A stretch of DNA of 64,000 bases, from positions 496,001 to 560,000 of the forward strand of contig CBDETI010000022.1 of NCBI GenBank assembly GCA_965242775.1, written 5' to 3'. Each line of letters opens with the position of its first letter. Position 1 is the first letter of the stretch. This document shows, piece by piece, positions 8,584 through 17,388 of this stretch. The notes beneath the pieces were generated by a model. The model worked only from the letters and a program-made list of their open reading frames with translations, was not told the DNA's origin and ran no database searches. A program made the position numbers and the translations under genes. The stretch comes from JAWPMT01 sp965242775 (GTDB lineage Bacteria > Bacteroidota > Bacteroidia > Cytophagales > Cyclobacteriaceae).

Positions 8584-9663
8584 ATGACGGTACGGGACTA
8601 CATCCTAATTTTTTGGCTATTGCCATTGTTCGGTTCAAGTCAGAATTACCAATATACAAAACCAGAAGAGATGCCAAATGGCTGGGAAACGGCCCACATG
8701 AACGGCTACACCAATGATACCTCGCTGGTGTACCGACTCTTCAATGAACTTGAGAACGAACATCACGAGATGCGCAGTTTGCTCGTAATAAAAGATGATA
8801 AACTGATTCTTGAGAAATATTTTGGCGCTAATGATCTCGCTACCCGCCAGGACCTGAGGTCAGTGACAAAAAGTATCCGATCGCTTCTCCTTGGCATCGC
8901 CCTGGACCAAGGCTTCATCAAGCACCTGGATGAACCAATCTTCAAGTACCTGGAGCAATCCGTACGAAAAAACGCACATCCCGACAAAAATAACATCACG
9001 ATTCGCGATTTGGTCACTATGGCCTCGGGGCTCGACTGTAACGATTGGGACCCTAAATCGAAGGGGCAGGAAGATCGTGTGTACAAGAAAAAGGACTGGA
9101 TCCAATATACGCTGGATCTACCGCTGATCAAGACGCCCGGGAGCGTCTCCCATTACTGTTCAATGGGCGTAGTTCTTGTAGCACAAATCATCGGCAACGC
9201 GTCTGGAATGACCATACAAGCATTTGCAGATCAATATTTGTTCGGCCCATTGGGCATTTCAGCCACCTGGGGCCATACATCTAACAAGGAGGTACTCCCC
9301 TCAGCAAAACGTCTGTATATCACCCCACGGGATTTGGCCAAAATCGGCGCACTTATGCTAAACAAAGGCGTCTGGGAAGGCCGTCAAATTGTAAGTTCAG
9401 AATGGTTAAATCAATCTACATCACCCCAAACAAAGATCGCCAACCTTGATTACGGCTTCCTCTGGTGGCAGATTCCTTTTCTTGTTGAAGGCACGAAAAT
9501 ACCCACGATAGCCGCCACTGGAAACGGTGGCCAGTATCTCTTTGTGATACCTTCCAACAACATGATCGTTGTTTGCACAGGAGGTGCTTATAATTCCGAG
9601 AAGGACAAAGTACCTTTTGCCATTATGCGAGACATTTTACTGCCGACGTTTGCCAGTCGCTAG
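8584..9663 (+). CDS. Secreted serine hydrolase, beta-lactamase/class C-like
   Basis: 359 residues from the ATG at 8584, which places a signal peptide (MTVRDYILIFWLLPLFGSSQ) at the N-terminus; an upstream TTG in frame is less likely. The catalytic SxxK is S93-V-T-K96. The second motif reads Y191-C-S where YxN is usual. The third is a GNGG stretch near 313-316 in place of HxG or KTG. These fit the broad penicillin-binding-protein/esterase family. Substrate unknown; candidates are D-amino peptides or esters. No link with its neighbours is evident. Confidence 0.87.
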   Translation: MTVRDYILIFWLLPLFGSSQNYQYTKPEEMPNGWETAHMNGYTNDTSLVYRLFNELENEHHEMRSLLVIKDDKLILEKYFGANDLATRQDLRSVTKSIRSLLLGIALDQGFIKHLDEPIFKYLEQSVRKNAHPDKNNITIRDLVTMASGLDCNDWDPKSKGQEDRVYKKKDWIQYTLDLPLIKTPGSVSHYCSMGVVLVAQIIGNASGMTIQAFADQYLFGPLGISATWGHTSNKEVLPSAKRLYITPRDLAKIGALMLNKGVWEGRQIVSSEWLNQSTSPQTKIANLDYGFLWWQIPFLVEGTKIPTIAATGNGGQYLFVIPSNNMIVVCTGGAYNSEKDKVPFAIMRDILLPTFASR

Positions 9664-9729
9664 GCCAAGTCATACCTGATTTTCAAAAGAAATGGTTTAG
9701 ACTTACACGACGAAAAAACCTATTTGAAA

Positions 9730-11034
9730 ATGAGAAGATTATACCTTTTGACCTTGACACTTTTATCAGCTCTGGGCATTATTGCTCAGCCCGCCAAAGT
9801 GTCGACAAAGGCGATGGACCTGGCGGCACAGGTCGAAGCCAAAATGGTGGAGTGGCGACACGATATTCATCAAAACCCTGAGCTATCCAACAGAGAGTTT
9901 AAGACAGCTGAAAAAATCGCCGCTCACCTGGAATCCTTAGGTATTAAAATCCAGACAGGAGTAGCCAAGACCGGAGTTGTCGGCATCCTGGAGGGAGGAA
10001 AGCCAGGTCCGGTTATCGGGTTACGAGCCGATATGGATGCCTTACCCGTCACGGAGCGAGTAGATATTCCCTGGGCTTCTAAGGCAAAATCAACTTACAA
10101 CAATATCGAAACCGGAGTAATGCACGCCTGTGGGCACGATACCCATGTCGCCATCTTAATGGCTGTGGCAGAGGTGCTATCGAGTATGAAATCAGACCTC
10201 CGAGGTACGGTAAAATTTGTTTTCCAGCCTGCAGAGGAAGGAGCTCCTCCCGGTGAAGAGGGTGGTGCTAAGCTAATGGTTGAGGAAGGCGTTCTCAAGA
10301 ATCCTGACGTGGACGTTATGTTTGGGCTTCATATCAACTCGCAAACCCACGTCGGCAAAGTGACCTATAAACCCGGAGGGACCTTGGCTGCCGCGGACCG
10401 ATGGGTAATGACCATCAATGGCAAGCAGACCCATGGCTCCACACCCTGGTCTGGGGTTGACCCTGTTGTGACGGCCGCACAGATCATAAATGGCATCCAG
10501 ACCATCATCAGTCGTCAAACGGAATTGACAAAGGAGGCGGCAGTGATCTCGGTCGGACTGATCCGGGGAGGTGTTCGAAATAACATCATCCCAGAACAAG
10601 TAGAAATGATTGGTACCATAAGAACCCTCGATCCAGACATGCAGGATAAGCTACATGCTGATTTTCAACGAGTTGCCAAAAATATCGGCGAAAGCATGGG
10701 AGCCGATGTAAATCTGGAAATCACCAGAGGTGTGCCAGTGACATACAATGACCCGGCACTTACTGCACACCTGGTTCCTTTTATTCAAAAGGGAGTGGGA
10801 GCAAGCAATGTCTCCACCTTAAATGCAAAAACCGGAGCTGAAGACTTCTCCTTCTTTGCCAACGAAGTACCCAGTTTCTTCTTTTTTGTTGGAGGATGTC
10901 CCACAGATACCAACCCAAAAGATGCAGCTCCTCACCACACACCAGACTTTTATGTGGATGATTCCGGGCTTATTACAGGGTTGAAAGCAACACTCAGTGC
11001 CACACTCGGATACATGTACAATCCTATGAAATAG
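9730..11034 (+). CDS. Secreted M20D amidohydrolase
   Basis: 434 residues with signal peptide MRRLYLLTLTLLSALGIIAQ. The metal-site motif C134-G-H136-D-T-H139 and the catalytic pair E169-E170 (PAEEGAPPGEEGG) are typical of the hippurate/IAA-amino-acid hydrolase group. Family members release amino acids from N-acyl conjugates. The late motif HHTPDF gives a further metal ligand. The ATG at 9730 is chosen over the TTG two codons earlier. A strong hairpin terminator follows the stop. Confidence 0.92.
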   Translation: MRRLYLLTLTLLSALGIIAQPAKVSTKAMDLAAQVEAKMVEWRHDIHQNPELSNREFKTAEKIAAHLESLGIKIQTGVAKTGVVGILEGGKPGPVIGLRADMDALPVTERVDIPWASKAKSTYNNIETGVMHACGHDTHVAILMAVAEVLSSMKSDLRGTVKFVFQPAEEGAPPGEEGGAKLMVEEGVLKNPDVDVMFGLHINSQTHVGKVTYKPGGTLAAADRWVMTINGKQTHGSTPWSGVDPVVTAAQIINGIQTIISRQTELTKEAAVISVGLIRGGVRNNIIPEQVEMIGTIRTLDPDMQDKLHADFQRVAKNIGESMGADVNLEITRGVPVTYNDPALTAHLVPFIQKGVGASNVSTLNAKTGAEDFSFFANEVPSFFFFVGGCPTDTNPKDAAPHHTPDFYVDDSGLITGLKATLSATLGYMYNPMK

Positions 11035-11041
11035 ACTTACC

Positions 11042-11080
11042 GCGGAGCTATAGTTTTTCACATAGCTCCGCTACTTTTTC
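11042..11080 (+). terminator. Rho-independent terminator of the amidohydrolase gene
   Basis: GCGGAGCTAT (11042-11051) pairs perfectly with ATAGCTCCGC (11062-11071) around a 10-base loop and is followed by TACTTTTTC. It overlaps the last codons of the convergent aminotransferase gene. Confidence 0.75.
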
Positions 11081-11941
11081 CCCAAAGGCATTTTGGAGGC
11101 GGGAGGTGATTTCTCGGCTCGACGAAGTGTCTCTGCCGTCGATCTCCACAACAGGCGTTAATTCTCCCATAGTACCTGTTGCAAAAACTTCATCAGCCGT
11201 ATAAAATTCCACTAAAGAAAGATTCCTCTCAATTACCTCCACGCCAATTTCCCGCGCAATTTCGATCACTAATCCCCTGGTGATCCCATGCAAGCAAGCG
11301 TCTGCGTGTGGTGTATACAGGGTATCACCTTTAACCATGAACAAATTGGTATCATTCAATTCAGCCACGAATCCATTGCTATCCAACATGATCGCTGCAT
11401 CCACCCCTGCGACATTGGCCTGGATCTTTGCAAGGATATTATTGAGTAGATTGTTGTGATGGATCTTGGAGTCCAGGTACTGAGGATTGTTCCGCCTGAT
11501 GGCGCTCGAGACGACCTTGATCCCTGAGGTATTGTCATAAACCAAAGGCTTCCATTCTGCCAAGACGATCAGACAACTCCCAGACTGATTCAACCGGGGG
11601 TCCATCCCTGAGGTAACCTTCTCTCCTCTGGTTAATGTCAGGCGAATATGTGCATCCTTCGTCATCCCATTGGCCATAAGCGTGGCACGAATGGCTTCCT
11701 TGATAAAATCAAATGATGGAATATCAGTGAAGGCCAACGCTTTGGCCGATTCGTGCAATCTGATCAGATGTCTGTCCAGACAAAAAGCTCCTTCTTCATA
11801 AATTCTCAGCCCTTCCCATACGGCATCTCCACCCTGTACCGAACTATCAAAAACAGAGACTTTAGCCTCACTTCTGGGAAAAAGACCATCTCCTACCCAG
11901 ACTTGAAGGTCGGCATTCTTAGGGTTATATTGTTGAAGCAT
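11048..11941 (-). CDS. Aminotransferase class IV (branched-chain or D-amino-acid type)
   Basis: 297 residues. The fold-type IV pattern is clear: VQGGDAVWEGLRIYEEG near the N-terminus, the conserved LDSKIHHNNLLNNILAKIQA with the PLP lysine, GFVAELNDTNLFMVKGDTLYTP, and a late VFATGTMGELTPV. The PLP enzyme would transfer an amino group between a branched-chain or D-amino acid and 2-oxoglutarate, or act as a lyase of the same fold (aminodeoxychorismate lyase type). The sequence alone does not separate these. It is convergent with the amidohydrolase and probably monocistronic. Confidence 0.88.
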   Translation of the reverse strand: MLQQYNPKNADLQVWVGDGLFPRSEAKVSVFDSSVQGGDAVWEGLRIYEEGAFCLDRHLIRLHESAKALAFTDIPSFDFIKEAIRATLMANGMTKDAHIRLTLTRGEKVTSGMDPRLNQSGSCLIVLAEWKPLVYDNTSGIKVVSSAIRRNNPQYLDSKIHHNNLLNNILAKIQANVAGVDAAIMLDSNGFVAELNDTNLFMVKGDTLYTPHADACLHGITRGLVIEIAREIGVEVIERNLSLVEFYTADEVFATGTMGELTPVVEIDGRDTSSSREITSRLQNAFGEKVAELCEKL

Positions 11942-12090
11942 CTTGGAATTGTTTTGGCGAATTTACTTACCAAACCGTAACCTTCCCACTGTCTACATTA
12001 TGCTGGGGGTGCTATCAATGCTCCCAAAAAAAAGATCTAGCACCAAACCTGGCGGGGGTGATGTTTATTGTTTCGGAGTAACTTGAGACA

Positions 12091-12594
12091 ATGGACTCAC
12101 TTGAAACTGACCGGCTATTGCTAAGACCCGTTCAAACTTCGGATGCCAAGTTTATTTTGACCCTGTGGAACAGCCCTACATGGATCCAATATATAGGTGA
12201 CCGGAATGTAAAGACCACTGCCGATGCTGAAGTCCAAATTCAGCATAAAATCATCAGCCAGCATGATCGGCTTGGCTTCTCAACATATCTGATGATCACA
12301 AAAACCGAAAACTGGGCCGTGGGAACTTGTGGGCTATATGATAGACCGGGCTTGGAAAGGATCGATCTAGGGTTTGCTCTGCTACCGGAATATGAAGGAT
12401 ATGGCTATGCATTGGAGGCGTCCATCGCCCTGCGAGACCATGCAATTACGCAACTCAAACTACCATTGGCCGCCATTACTTCTAATGATAACCGACGATC
12501 GCAACGTTTGCTCAAAAAACTGGGATTTCAGTATAAAAGGAATATCACGCTGCCCGGCGATAAGGATAACATCCGGTACTACGAGTTAGAATAA
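12091..12594 (+). CDS. GNAT N-acetyltransferase, RimJ/RimL type
   Basis: 167 residues. The start ETDRLLLRPVQTSDA, the internal AVGTCGLYDRPG, GFALLPEYEGYGYALEA (acetyl-CoA pyrophosphate loop region) and RSQRLLKKLGFQY are characteristic of RimJ/RimL-like acetyltransferases. It would transfer acetyl from acetyl-CoA to an amine; the acceptor is unknown. No operon partner. Confidence 0.9.
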   Translation: MDSLETDRLLLRPVQTSDAKFILTLWNSPTWIQYIGDRNVKTTADAEVQIQHKIISQHDRLGFSTYLMITKTENWAVGTCGLYDRPGLERIDLGFALLPEYEGYGYALEASIALRDHAITQLKLPLAAITSNDNRRSQRLLKKLGFQYKRNITLPGDKDNIRYYELE

Positions 12595-12663
12595 TTTTTT
12601 ACGGGCACGCAACCCCTGGACGCATTCCTGCGAATCGAGTTCCAAACCAATCACTGAAACCCT

Positions 12664-12795
12664 ATGTCAGCCCTACTAATCGTTCTCGTCATATTTGCCC
12701 TTAGACCCATCTCCTACTTTGCTTTGGCAAGCGCCTTATTTTCCATAAGAATATTGACACTGATGCGGGAAGGTTATCAGGCCTATCGCGATTGA
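12664..12795 (+). CDS. Possible small membrane peptide (43 aa)
   Basis: An ATG-started frame encoding MSALLIVLVIFALRPISYF... with one or two hydrophobic stretches and a charged tail (LMREGYQAYRD). Its stop overlaps the 3' end of the convergent metalloprotease gene by 13 bp. There is no clear ribosome binding site. It is the only plausible coding content of the gap after the GNAT gene. Spurious translation is quite possible. Confidence 0.3.
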   Translation: MSALLIVLVIFALRPISYFALASALFSIRILTLMREGYQAYRD

Positions 12796-13505
12796 ATCAC
12801 CGCTAGCAATTCATCATCGGTCATGTAAAACCGATCCATAAAATCTTTTCCGTTCTGGTAAAAATCCACACATGTGGGATCCTTACGCACATAGAAGGCG
12901 TACTGATAAATTTGACTCCCCAATCCATGATAAACAGGCATGAGATCAGTCATCCTTTCGTGAATGGCGCGATAATCGTCATCCTGGAGGTATTTCAATC
13001 CCCATTTGCCTATCTGCACAAGGTTTAAACGATGGTAGTAAACCACATGACCCAATTCGTGGGCCAGGATACCTACTTGCGCATCGAAAGGAAGATTCCT
13101 TAGGAGGATTGGATCGAAAAATGTTTTAGGGGCATTGTTCAGCAAAATCTTGTACTTACGGTTCTTCCGCCCTGGCAAAATCATGGACCAAATGTTAAAA
13201 TTTGATTCCATAGGCGCCCCCTTCTGGGTAAGGATCATATCGATATTCACATCTTTCAATTCCGGATAAGCAGAATAGGCAATGGCCGCAGCTAATTCAA
13301 AACCTTCCGGAAGCCCTTTGTTATCTCCAATGATCAGCTTGAGACTATCTAAATCATAATCCCTACCTGCCAGGGTATCCGGAAAATTGTATGGAATAAC
13401 GTTAGGTTCAAGTTGCTCTGGAGGCACGTGCTGAATAAGTACCAAACCAGCCAACAGCACAATAGGTGCGACAACTGCAATTGCAATCTGCATAGGTCTT
13501 CGCAT
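12783..13505 (-). CDS. Membrane-anchored HExxH metalloprotease-like protein
   Basis: 240 residues. One N-terminal membrane segment (about residues 7-25) is followed by a periplasmic domain with H149-E-L-G-H153, a zinc-protease signature, in the context GILAHELGHVVYYHR. A later HERMTDLMPVYHGLG may carry a third ligand or a structural role. The protein does not match a family I can name with confidence. It is last in the minus-strand series that includes the ECF sigma factor, 75 bp after the barrel protein. It could act on the envelope or on the anti-sigma protein; that is inference. Confidence 0.7.
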   Translation of the reverse strand: MRRPMQIAIAVVAPIVLLAGLVLIQHVPPEQLEPNVIPYNFPDTLAGRDYDLDSLKLIIGDNKGLPEGFELAAAIAYSAYPELKDVNIDMILTQKGAPMESNFNIWSMILPGRKNRKYKILLNNAPKTFFDPILLRNLPFDAQVGILAHELGHVVYYHRLNLVQIGKWGLKYLQDDDYRAIHERMTDLMPVYHGLGSQIYQYAFYVRKDPTCVDFYQNGKDFMDRFYMTDDELLAVIQSR

Positions 13506-13580
13506 TTCGGAGATTTACGCCAAAATAGTACCTTTTAAAGTGAAATCCAGCACCTAATCGGTCAGTGTAATCACTAAGAC

Positions 13581-14792
13581 TTACTTGCTAGCACTTCCCA
13601 GTAGATAGGAGATTGTTAATCCGGCGCTAAAAGGTTTAGCGCTGAGAGCTGCCGTGGGATCAGGGTCTAGTCTAATCCAGGAATATCGAATATTGGGAAC
13701 AACCGAGACTTCATGATGAGACCCTTTGAACAAGGTCTTCCTCAAGCCAATATCTATCAGCCACTGGTCTGGGTAAGCGATTCGATATCGCTGATCATCA
13801 ACAAAAAAATGGTGGGTGCCATTAAGGACCAAGTTGTATTCCAGGGCGAGGTAGAGACTACTGGTGTGATTGGGCAACAAATACCAATTTAGAGCGGCTT
13901 TCAATCCGCCAAGCCACAATGGCGCGCTGAAATCAACAATTGTTCTATCAAAAACCGGCTCAACGGACACCTGCTCCGACGCACGCACAATAGCCGATTG
14001 AGGAATATTATCGCGCACTTCGAATCGATAACTCAAGCGATACCTGTTGAAGCTGCCCCCAACCAGGAGGTGAAGGCTCTCCGAGAGAGGTCTTCGGACC
14101 CCTGCCTCTACAAAAAGCCCTAATCGCCGAGGGGAGAATCGGCCCGCTCCCTGCAAATTCTGTACGATCAGGTCGTCAGACAGATTAGGTCGCAATTGTT
14201 GATATACGAAAAACAGGCCAAAATCGAAGTATGGATAGAAAAACGGGTGTCCCTTGGTCTCCTTTACTGGCAAGGTGGAGGCTAACAAACTACCGGACAG
14301 TTGAAGTGGTACGAATGGCGAAGTGAAACCCAATTGAGGCGATTGCAGTGTCAATCGCTCAAACTCCGGTCTTTGGTACTTAAAAGGTACGTAGACCACC
14401 TCTTGCCGCCGTGACTCCCGATTTTGAAACTGACCCTTAGTCGATGAAACCGAAAGCCCCTGTTTCATGGAGCGATCGTAGGTCGGATTATCTGGCAACA
14501 TGTCGAACATTACGGAATCTCCGACTGCCGATACCCGCGAGTCAACAGGTATCTCCGAACCACGAATATTGACCTGGGCTTCGGGAGAGGTCGACAGTTC
14601 GCCTTTGACTGGCAGAAGAAGCTGTAAAAGTCCCAGAGCCATCATCACAGCACCCAGCATTTGCCAAAGGTTATAGCCCCCAGAAAGCGGCACGGGGAGA
14701 TTTACGAAAATCTCCTCCTTGGCCCCAGGTGCTGGGTCCGATTCGAAATCACGTAACCTACTTCCTAATTCCTCATCAAACGACCGACTCAT
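13581..14792 (-). CDS. Probable dual-membrane anti-sigma factor with outer-membrane beta-barrel
   Basis: 403 residues. Residues 1-38 are short, charged and cytoplasmic in character (FDEELGSRLRDFESDP). One membrane helix lies at about 41-61. Residues 62 to about 190 look disordered and rich in S, T, P and Q. Residues 190-403 alternate in beta-strand fashion with aromatic ends and finish with AGLTISYLLG, like an outer-membrane barrel. The gene overlaps the ECF sigma gene by 17 bp, the usual place for an anti-sigma gene. This layout matches the dual membrane-spanning anti-sigma factors described in Bacteroides (Dma type, from memory). There is no cleavable signal, which is expected if it spans both membranes. 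Confidence 0.75.
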   Translation of the reverse strand: MSRSFDEELGSRLRDFESDPAPGAKEEIFVNLPVPLSGGYNLWQMLGAVMMALGLLQLLLPVKGELSTSPEAQVNIRGSEIPVDSRVSAVGDSVMFDMLPDNPTYDRSMKQGLSVSSTKGQFQNRESRRQEVVYVPFKYQRPEFERLTLQSPQLGFTSPFVPLQLSGSLLASTLPVKETKGHPFFYPYFDFGLFFVYQQLRPNLSDDLIVQNLQGAGRFSPRRLGLFVEAGVRRPLSESLHLLVGGSFNRYRLSYRFEVRDNIPQSAIVRASEQVSVEPVFDRTIVDFSAPLWLGGLKAALNWYLLPNHTSSLYLALEYNLVLNGTHHFFVDDQRYRIAYPDQWLIDIGLRKTLFKGSHHEVSVVPNIRYSWIRLDPDPTAALSAKPFSAGLTISYLLGSASK

Positions 14793-15330
14793 ATCTCCCG
14801 ATGTTTAATTTTCTCATTTTTTCTTGCAGCAAGCGCCGCGCATAGGTCAATTGAGATCGCGAGGTACTTTCTGCAATTCCCAACCTTGCTGATATTTCCT
14901 TATGATTATAGCCATCCACCACGAACATGTTGAGCACGGCTCTGTACCCTTCCGGGAGATCGTTGATCAATTTGACTATGACATCTTCCGTCAATCCATC
15001 TAACATGTTCACGTAGTGCTGGTCCTCGACTTCCATATTATCCAATGGCGCGATCCAGGCATTTTTATCCAACTTGAGGAAATCAATGCAGCTATTGACT
15101 GTGAGCGAACGAATCCATCCAGGCAAGGCCTCGGCCGTTCTGACTTGACGAAGCCGATGGAATATCTTGTAGAAAGCTTCCTGGAACATATCTTCTGCTT
15201 GATCACGATCTGCTCCATAACGAAGACATATCCCCATGACCATGCGGCAAAACCGATCATAAAGCAAAGACCGGTGCGGTTGGCTACCGGCAATGCTCCT
15301 TTTCAATATTTCAGCAAAATCAGGTGACAT
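14776..15330 (-). CDS. ECF RNA polymerase sigma factor
   Basis: 184 residues. Region 2 is recognisable around 20-90 (LLYDRFCRMVMGICLRYGADRDQAEDMFQEAFYKIF, partly quoted here) with the DQAEDMFQEAF core. Region 4 is at about 125-175 (LPEGYRAVLNMFVVDGYNHKEISARLGIAESTSRSQL, partly quoted) with the HKEISARLGI helix-turn-helix. ECF factors direct RNA polymerase to stress or envelope promoters and are held by a cognate anti-sigma factor. The next gene overlaps by 17 bp and is the likely partner. The lipoprotein gene lies 65 bp upstream. Confidence 0.93.
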   Translation of the reverse strand: MSPDFAEILKRSIAGSQPHRSLLYDRFCRMVMGICLRYGADRDQAEDMFQEAFYKIFHRLRQVRTAEALPGWIRSLTVNSCIDFLKLDKNAWIAPLDNMEVEDQHYVNMLDGLTEDVIVKLINDLPEGYRAVLNMFVVDGYNHKEISARLGIAESTSRSQLTYARRLLQEKMRKLNIGRYESVV

Positions 15331-15395
15331 CTTTTCTGAGGTGTTGGGCTGAAAATGCCCATGGATTGAGGGGCCAACACAAAGGCCTTTCTTCG

Positions 15396-16691
15396 CTACC
15401 TCTTGACAGTTATCGTTATCTCCGATGAATCACATGCTCCCTGGTCACAGAGTTTGTAGGTTACTTCCATGGACTTTTCTCCAGCAAATTCTTCTGATAC
15501 CTTCAGCAGCATTTTTTTACCCTCGCTAACCACCGAAATCTGGCCAAAATCTGGATCTGAGGTCAACGCAATTTCATATGCATCCGAACACCGGGAATCG
15601 TTTTCTGATGGATCAAAAACCCATTCCGTAGCGTAAGCGCCTACTGAGTCGGGCAACCCTTCGAATAAGTAGGAATCCGGAACGGCCTTCGGACAATCGC
15701 CAGCCACCCCGTTGAAGAACAACTCCAGGTAGCGTTCAAAGCGGTCGCCATTCTCAAACACTACATCAAACCACAGCTTTTCTGATGGACCCGGATTGTC
15801 AGGAAAGAACCGAAGGAACTCCTGTCCTTCCAAAAACTCGGCGCTTCCATTCGTTACGGAGACAATCTCCAGAAAGTGCGCGGGCCAAGTACACGCTGGT
15901 GCAGGGAAGCTCACCTTTATATCATAGAATTCCTCCAGTGGTACATCAAAGGTGACTGCACGACTCGGCCAAATATTACAGGCTGAATCAGTGGGATACA
16001 GGGGTTCGCCAATTGTGAATTCAACGATGGAAGAACTACTGTGACTATTGCCATCCAAGTCTACGAAATTGACGTTGTAAACAAAGCTATCCTCACCTTC
16101 AAAATCCTGATTAGGTGTGTACAACAACTCGACATCCGACTGTCGCTGCACTGCTCCATTGAGCGGTTGATCAAAAGTGAGTTGAACTTCACTGGTGCGA
16201 TCCGGGCAGAATCCATCATTCAGTATCGGATTAAACTGGATCGACTCATTCCTCCCCAGGTAATAAAATTCCGAAAGTGCCCCAGCAAAACAAGGCAGGT
16301 CAGTTGAATCACTTACCATCTCCACAATCACCGTATCCGTGTCCAGGACAGTGCCATCGGAAAGGATCTGTACTGAAAAAAGATCTTTGCCACTTAGGAA
16401 ATTGGTATGGGGATCGTACCGGAGCAGACCATTGTCGAGAAAATCGAGAGTTCCCTTTTGCGGATTGCGACCAATATCAAAAACCACCTCGGTAGAGGTT
16501 CGGGTAATCTGTTTTAGATCGAAAATAATGGATGCCCCTCGCTGTATTTGCCGATCCGTTTGGAGTAGCAGAAGGTCGTCTCCTTGCGGTGCCGAATCAT
16601 CAATCAACGTATCGCAGGCATAAAACAATACTGCCAGCAGCAAGCCAATCAGGCTAAAACGCGCATTTTTAGTTGTAATCAAACGGTTCAT
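15396..16691 (-). CDS. Lipoprotein with repeated Ig/cadherin-like domains
   Basis: 431 residues. The N-terminus LLLAVLFYACDTL has a lipobox-like Cys at about residue 26. The rest contains about four beta-rich repeats of the Bacteroidota Ig-like/cadherin-like type. Examples are GTLDFLDNGLLRYDPHTNF and NGAVQRQSDVELLYTPNQDF, each followed by GxDxFSVQI or GEDSFVYNV. It is probably surface-attached or periplasmic. It stands at the head of the minus-strand group with the sigma factor and may be a structural or sensory partner. No enzyme motif is seen. Confidence 0.75.
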   Translation of the reverse strand: MNRLITTKNARFSLIGLLLAVLFYACDTLIDDSAPQGDDLLLLQTDRQIQRGASIIFDLKQITRTSTEVVFDIGRNPQKGTLDFLDNGLLRYDPHTNFLSGKDLFSVQILSDGTVLDTDTVIVEMVSDSTDLPCFAGALSEFYYLGRNESIQFNPILNDGFCPDRTSEVQLTFDQPLNGAVQRQSDVELLYTPNQDFEGEDSFVYNVNFVDLDGNSHSSSSIVEFTIGEPLYPTDSACNIWPSRAVTFDVPLEEFYDIKVSFPAPACTWPAHFLEIVSVTNGSAEFLEGQEFLRFFPDNPGPSEKLWFDVVFENGDRFERYLELFFNGVAGDCPKAVPDSYLFEGLPDSVGAYATEWVFDPSENDSRCSDAYEIALTSDPDFGQISVVSEGKKMLLKVSEEFAGEKSMEVTYKLCDQGACDSSEITITVKR

Positions 16692-16786
16692 ATTCTTGTC
16701 TCTTTCTTAGGAAGACCAAGACCATACCAAAAACGCTGTATGACCAATTAAATCTTAGAAGAAAGTCTTTTCAAGCCAGGAGTTAA

Positions 16787-17245
16787 ATGGTTGATTCTAA
16801 ATCGATAAATTTGATGATGCTCTCTAAGAAGACAAAGTATGGCCTCAAAGCCCTCAGTTTTCTAGCAAAACAGGAAAACGATGGTCCAGTCCAGATCGCC
16901 ACCATTTCTGCGGCAGAGAACATTCCCCAAAAATTCCTGGAAAGCATTTTACTAAGCCTGAGACGTACAGGATTCCTGGGTTCCAAAAAAGGCAAAGGAG
17001 GGGGCTATTACCTACTCCGGTCGCCCCAGGAGATCAATATATCTGAGGTTTTCAGAATTCTGGAGGGCCCCATTGCGATGGTGCCATGTGTCAGCCTCAA
17101 CTTCTACGAGAAATGTGCCGACTGCCCGGATGAATCGGCCTGTAGTGTCCACAAACTTATGATCCAGGTTCGCGACAACACGCTCAACATCTTCAATAAT
17201 ACCACACTGGAGGATTTGGTCACGCAGGAAATGAACCTCTCATAA
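16787..17245 (+). CDS. Rrf2 family transcriptional regulator, probably Fe-S binding
   Basis: 152 residues from the ATG at 16787, preceded by AGGAG. ATG codons at 16814 and 16817 would give the more usual start MLSKKTKYGLKAL. The winged helix spans about 10-85 (IPQKFLESILLSLRRTG, GSKKGKGGGYYLL). The effector region has C101, C110, C113 and C119; Rrf2 proteins such as IscR and NsrR bind Fe-S clusters with a similar set. It precedes the sulfite/siroheme genes and probably controls them, which fits a regulator sensing cysteine or Fe-S status. Control is inferred from position. Confidence 0.88.
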   Translation: MVDSKSINLMMLSKKTKYGLKALSFLAKQENDGPVQIATISAAENIPQKFLESILLSLRRTGFLGSKKGKGGGYYLLRSPQEINISEVFRILEGPIAMVPCVSLNFYEKCADCPDESACSVHKLMIQVRDNTLNIFNNTTLEDLVTQEMNLS

Positions 17246-17353
17246 AAAGGTCTTCCACTCCCTGGCCGTAAAAGCGCGGAAAAAGAAAGCAACGTTTGCA
17301 CAAAAACTTCGGACGCATTTGAACTAAAGTACTAATTTTACGTATTACTCTAC

Positions 17354-17369
17354 TTATCCGATAGGATAA
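17354..17369 (+). promoter_or_regulatory. Inverted repeat upstream of cysH, candidate Rrf2 operator
   Basis: TTATCCGATAGGATAA has perfect 6-bp arms around GATA, 20 bp before the cysH start. Assignment to the Rrf2 protein rests only on position. Confidence 0.4.
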
Positions 17370-17388
17370 TAGAACTTAAATAGTTTCT

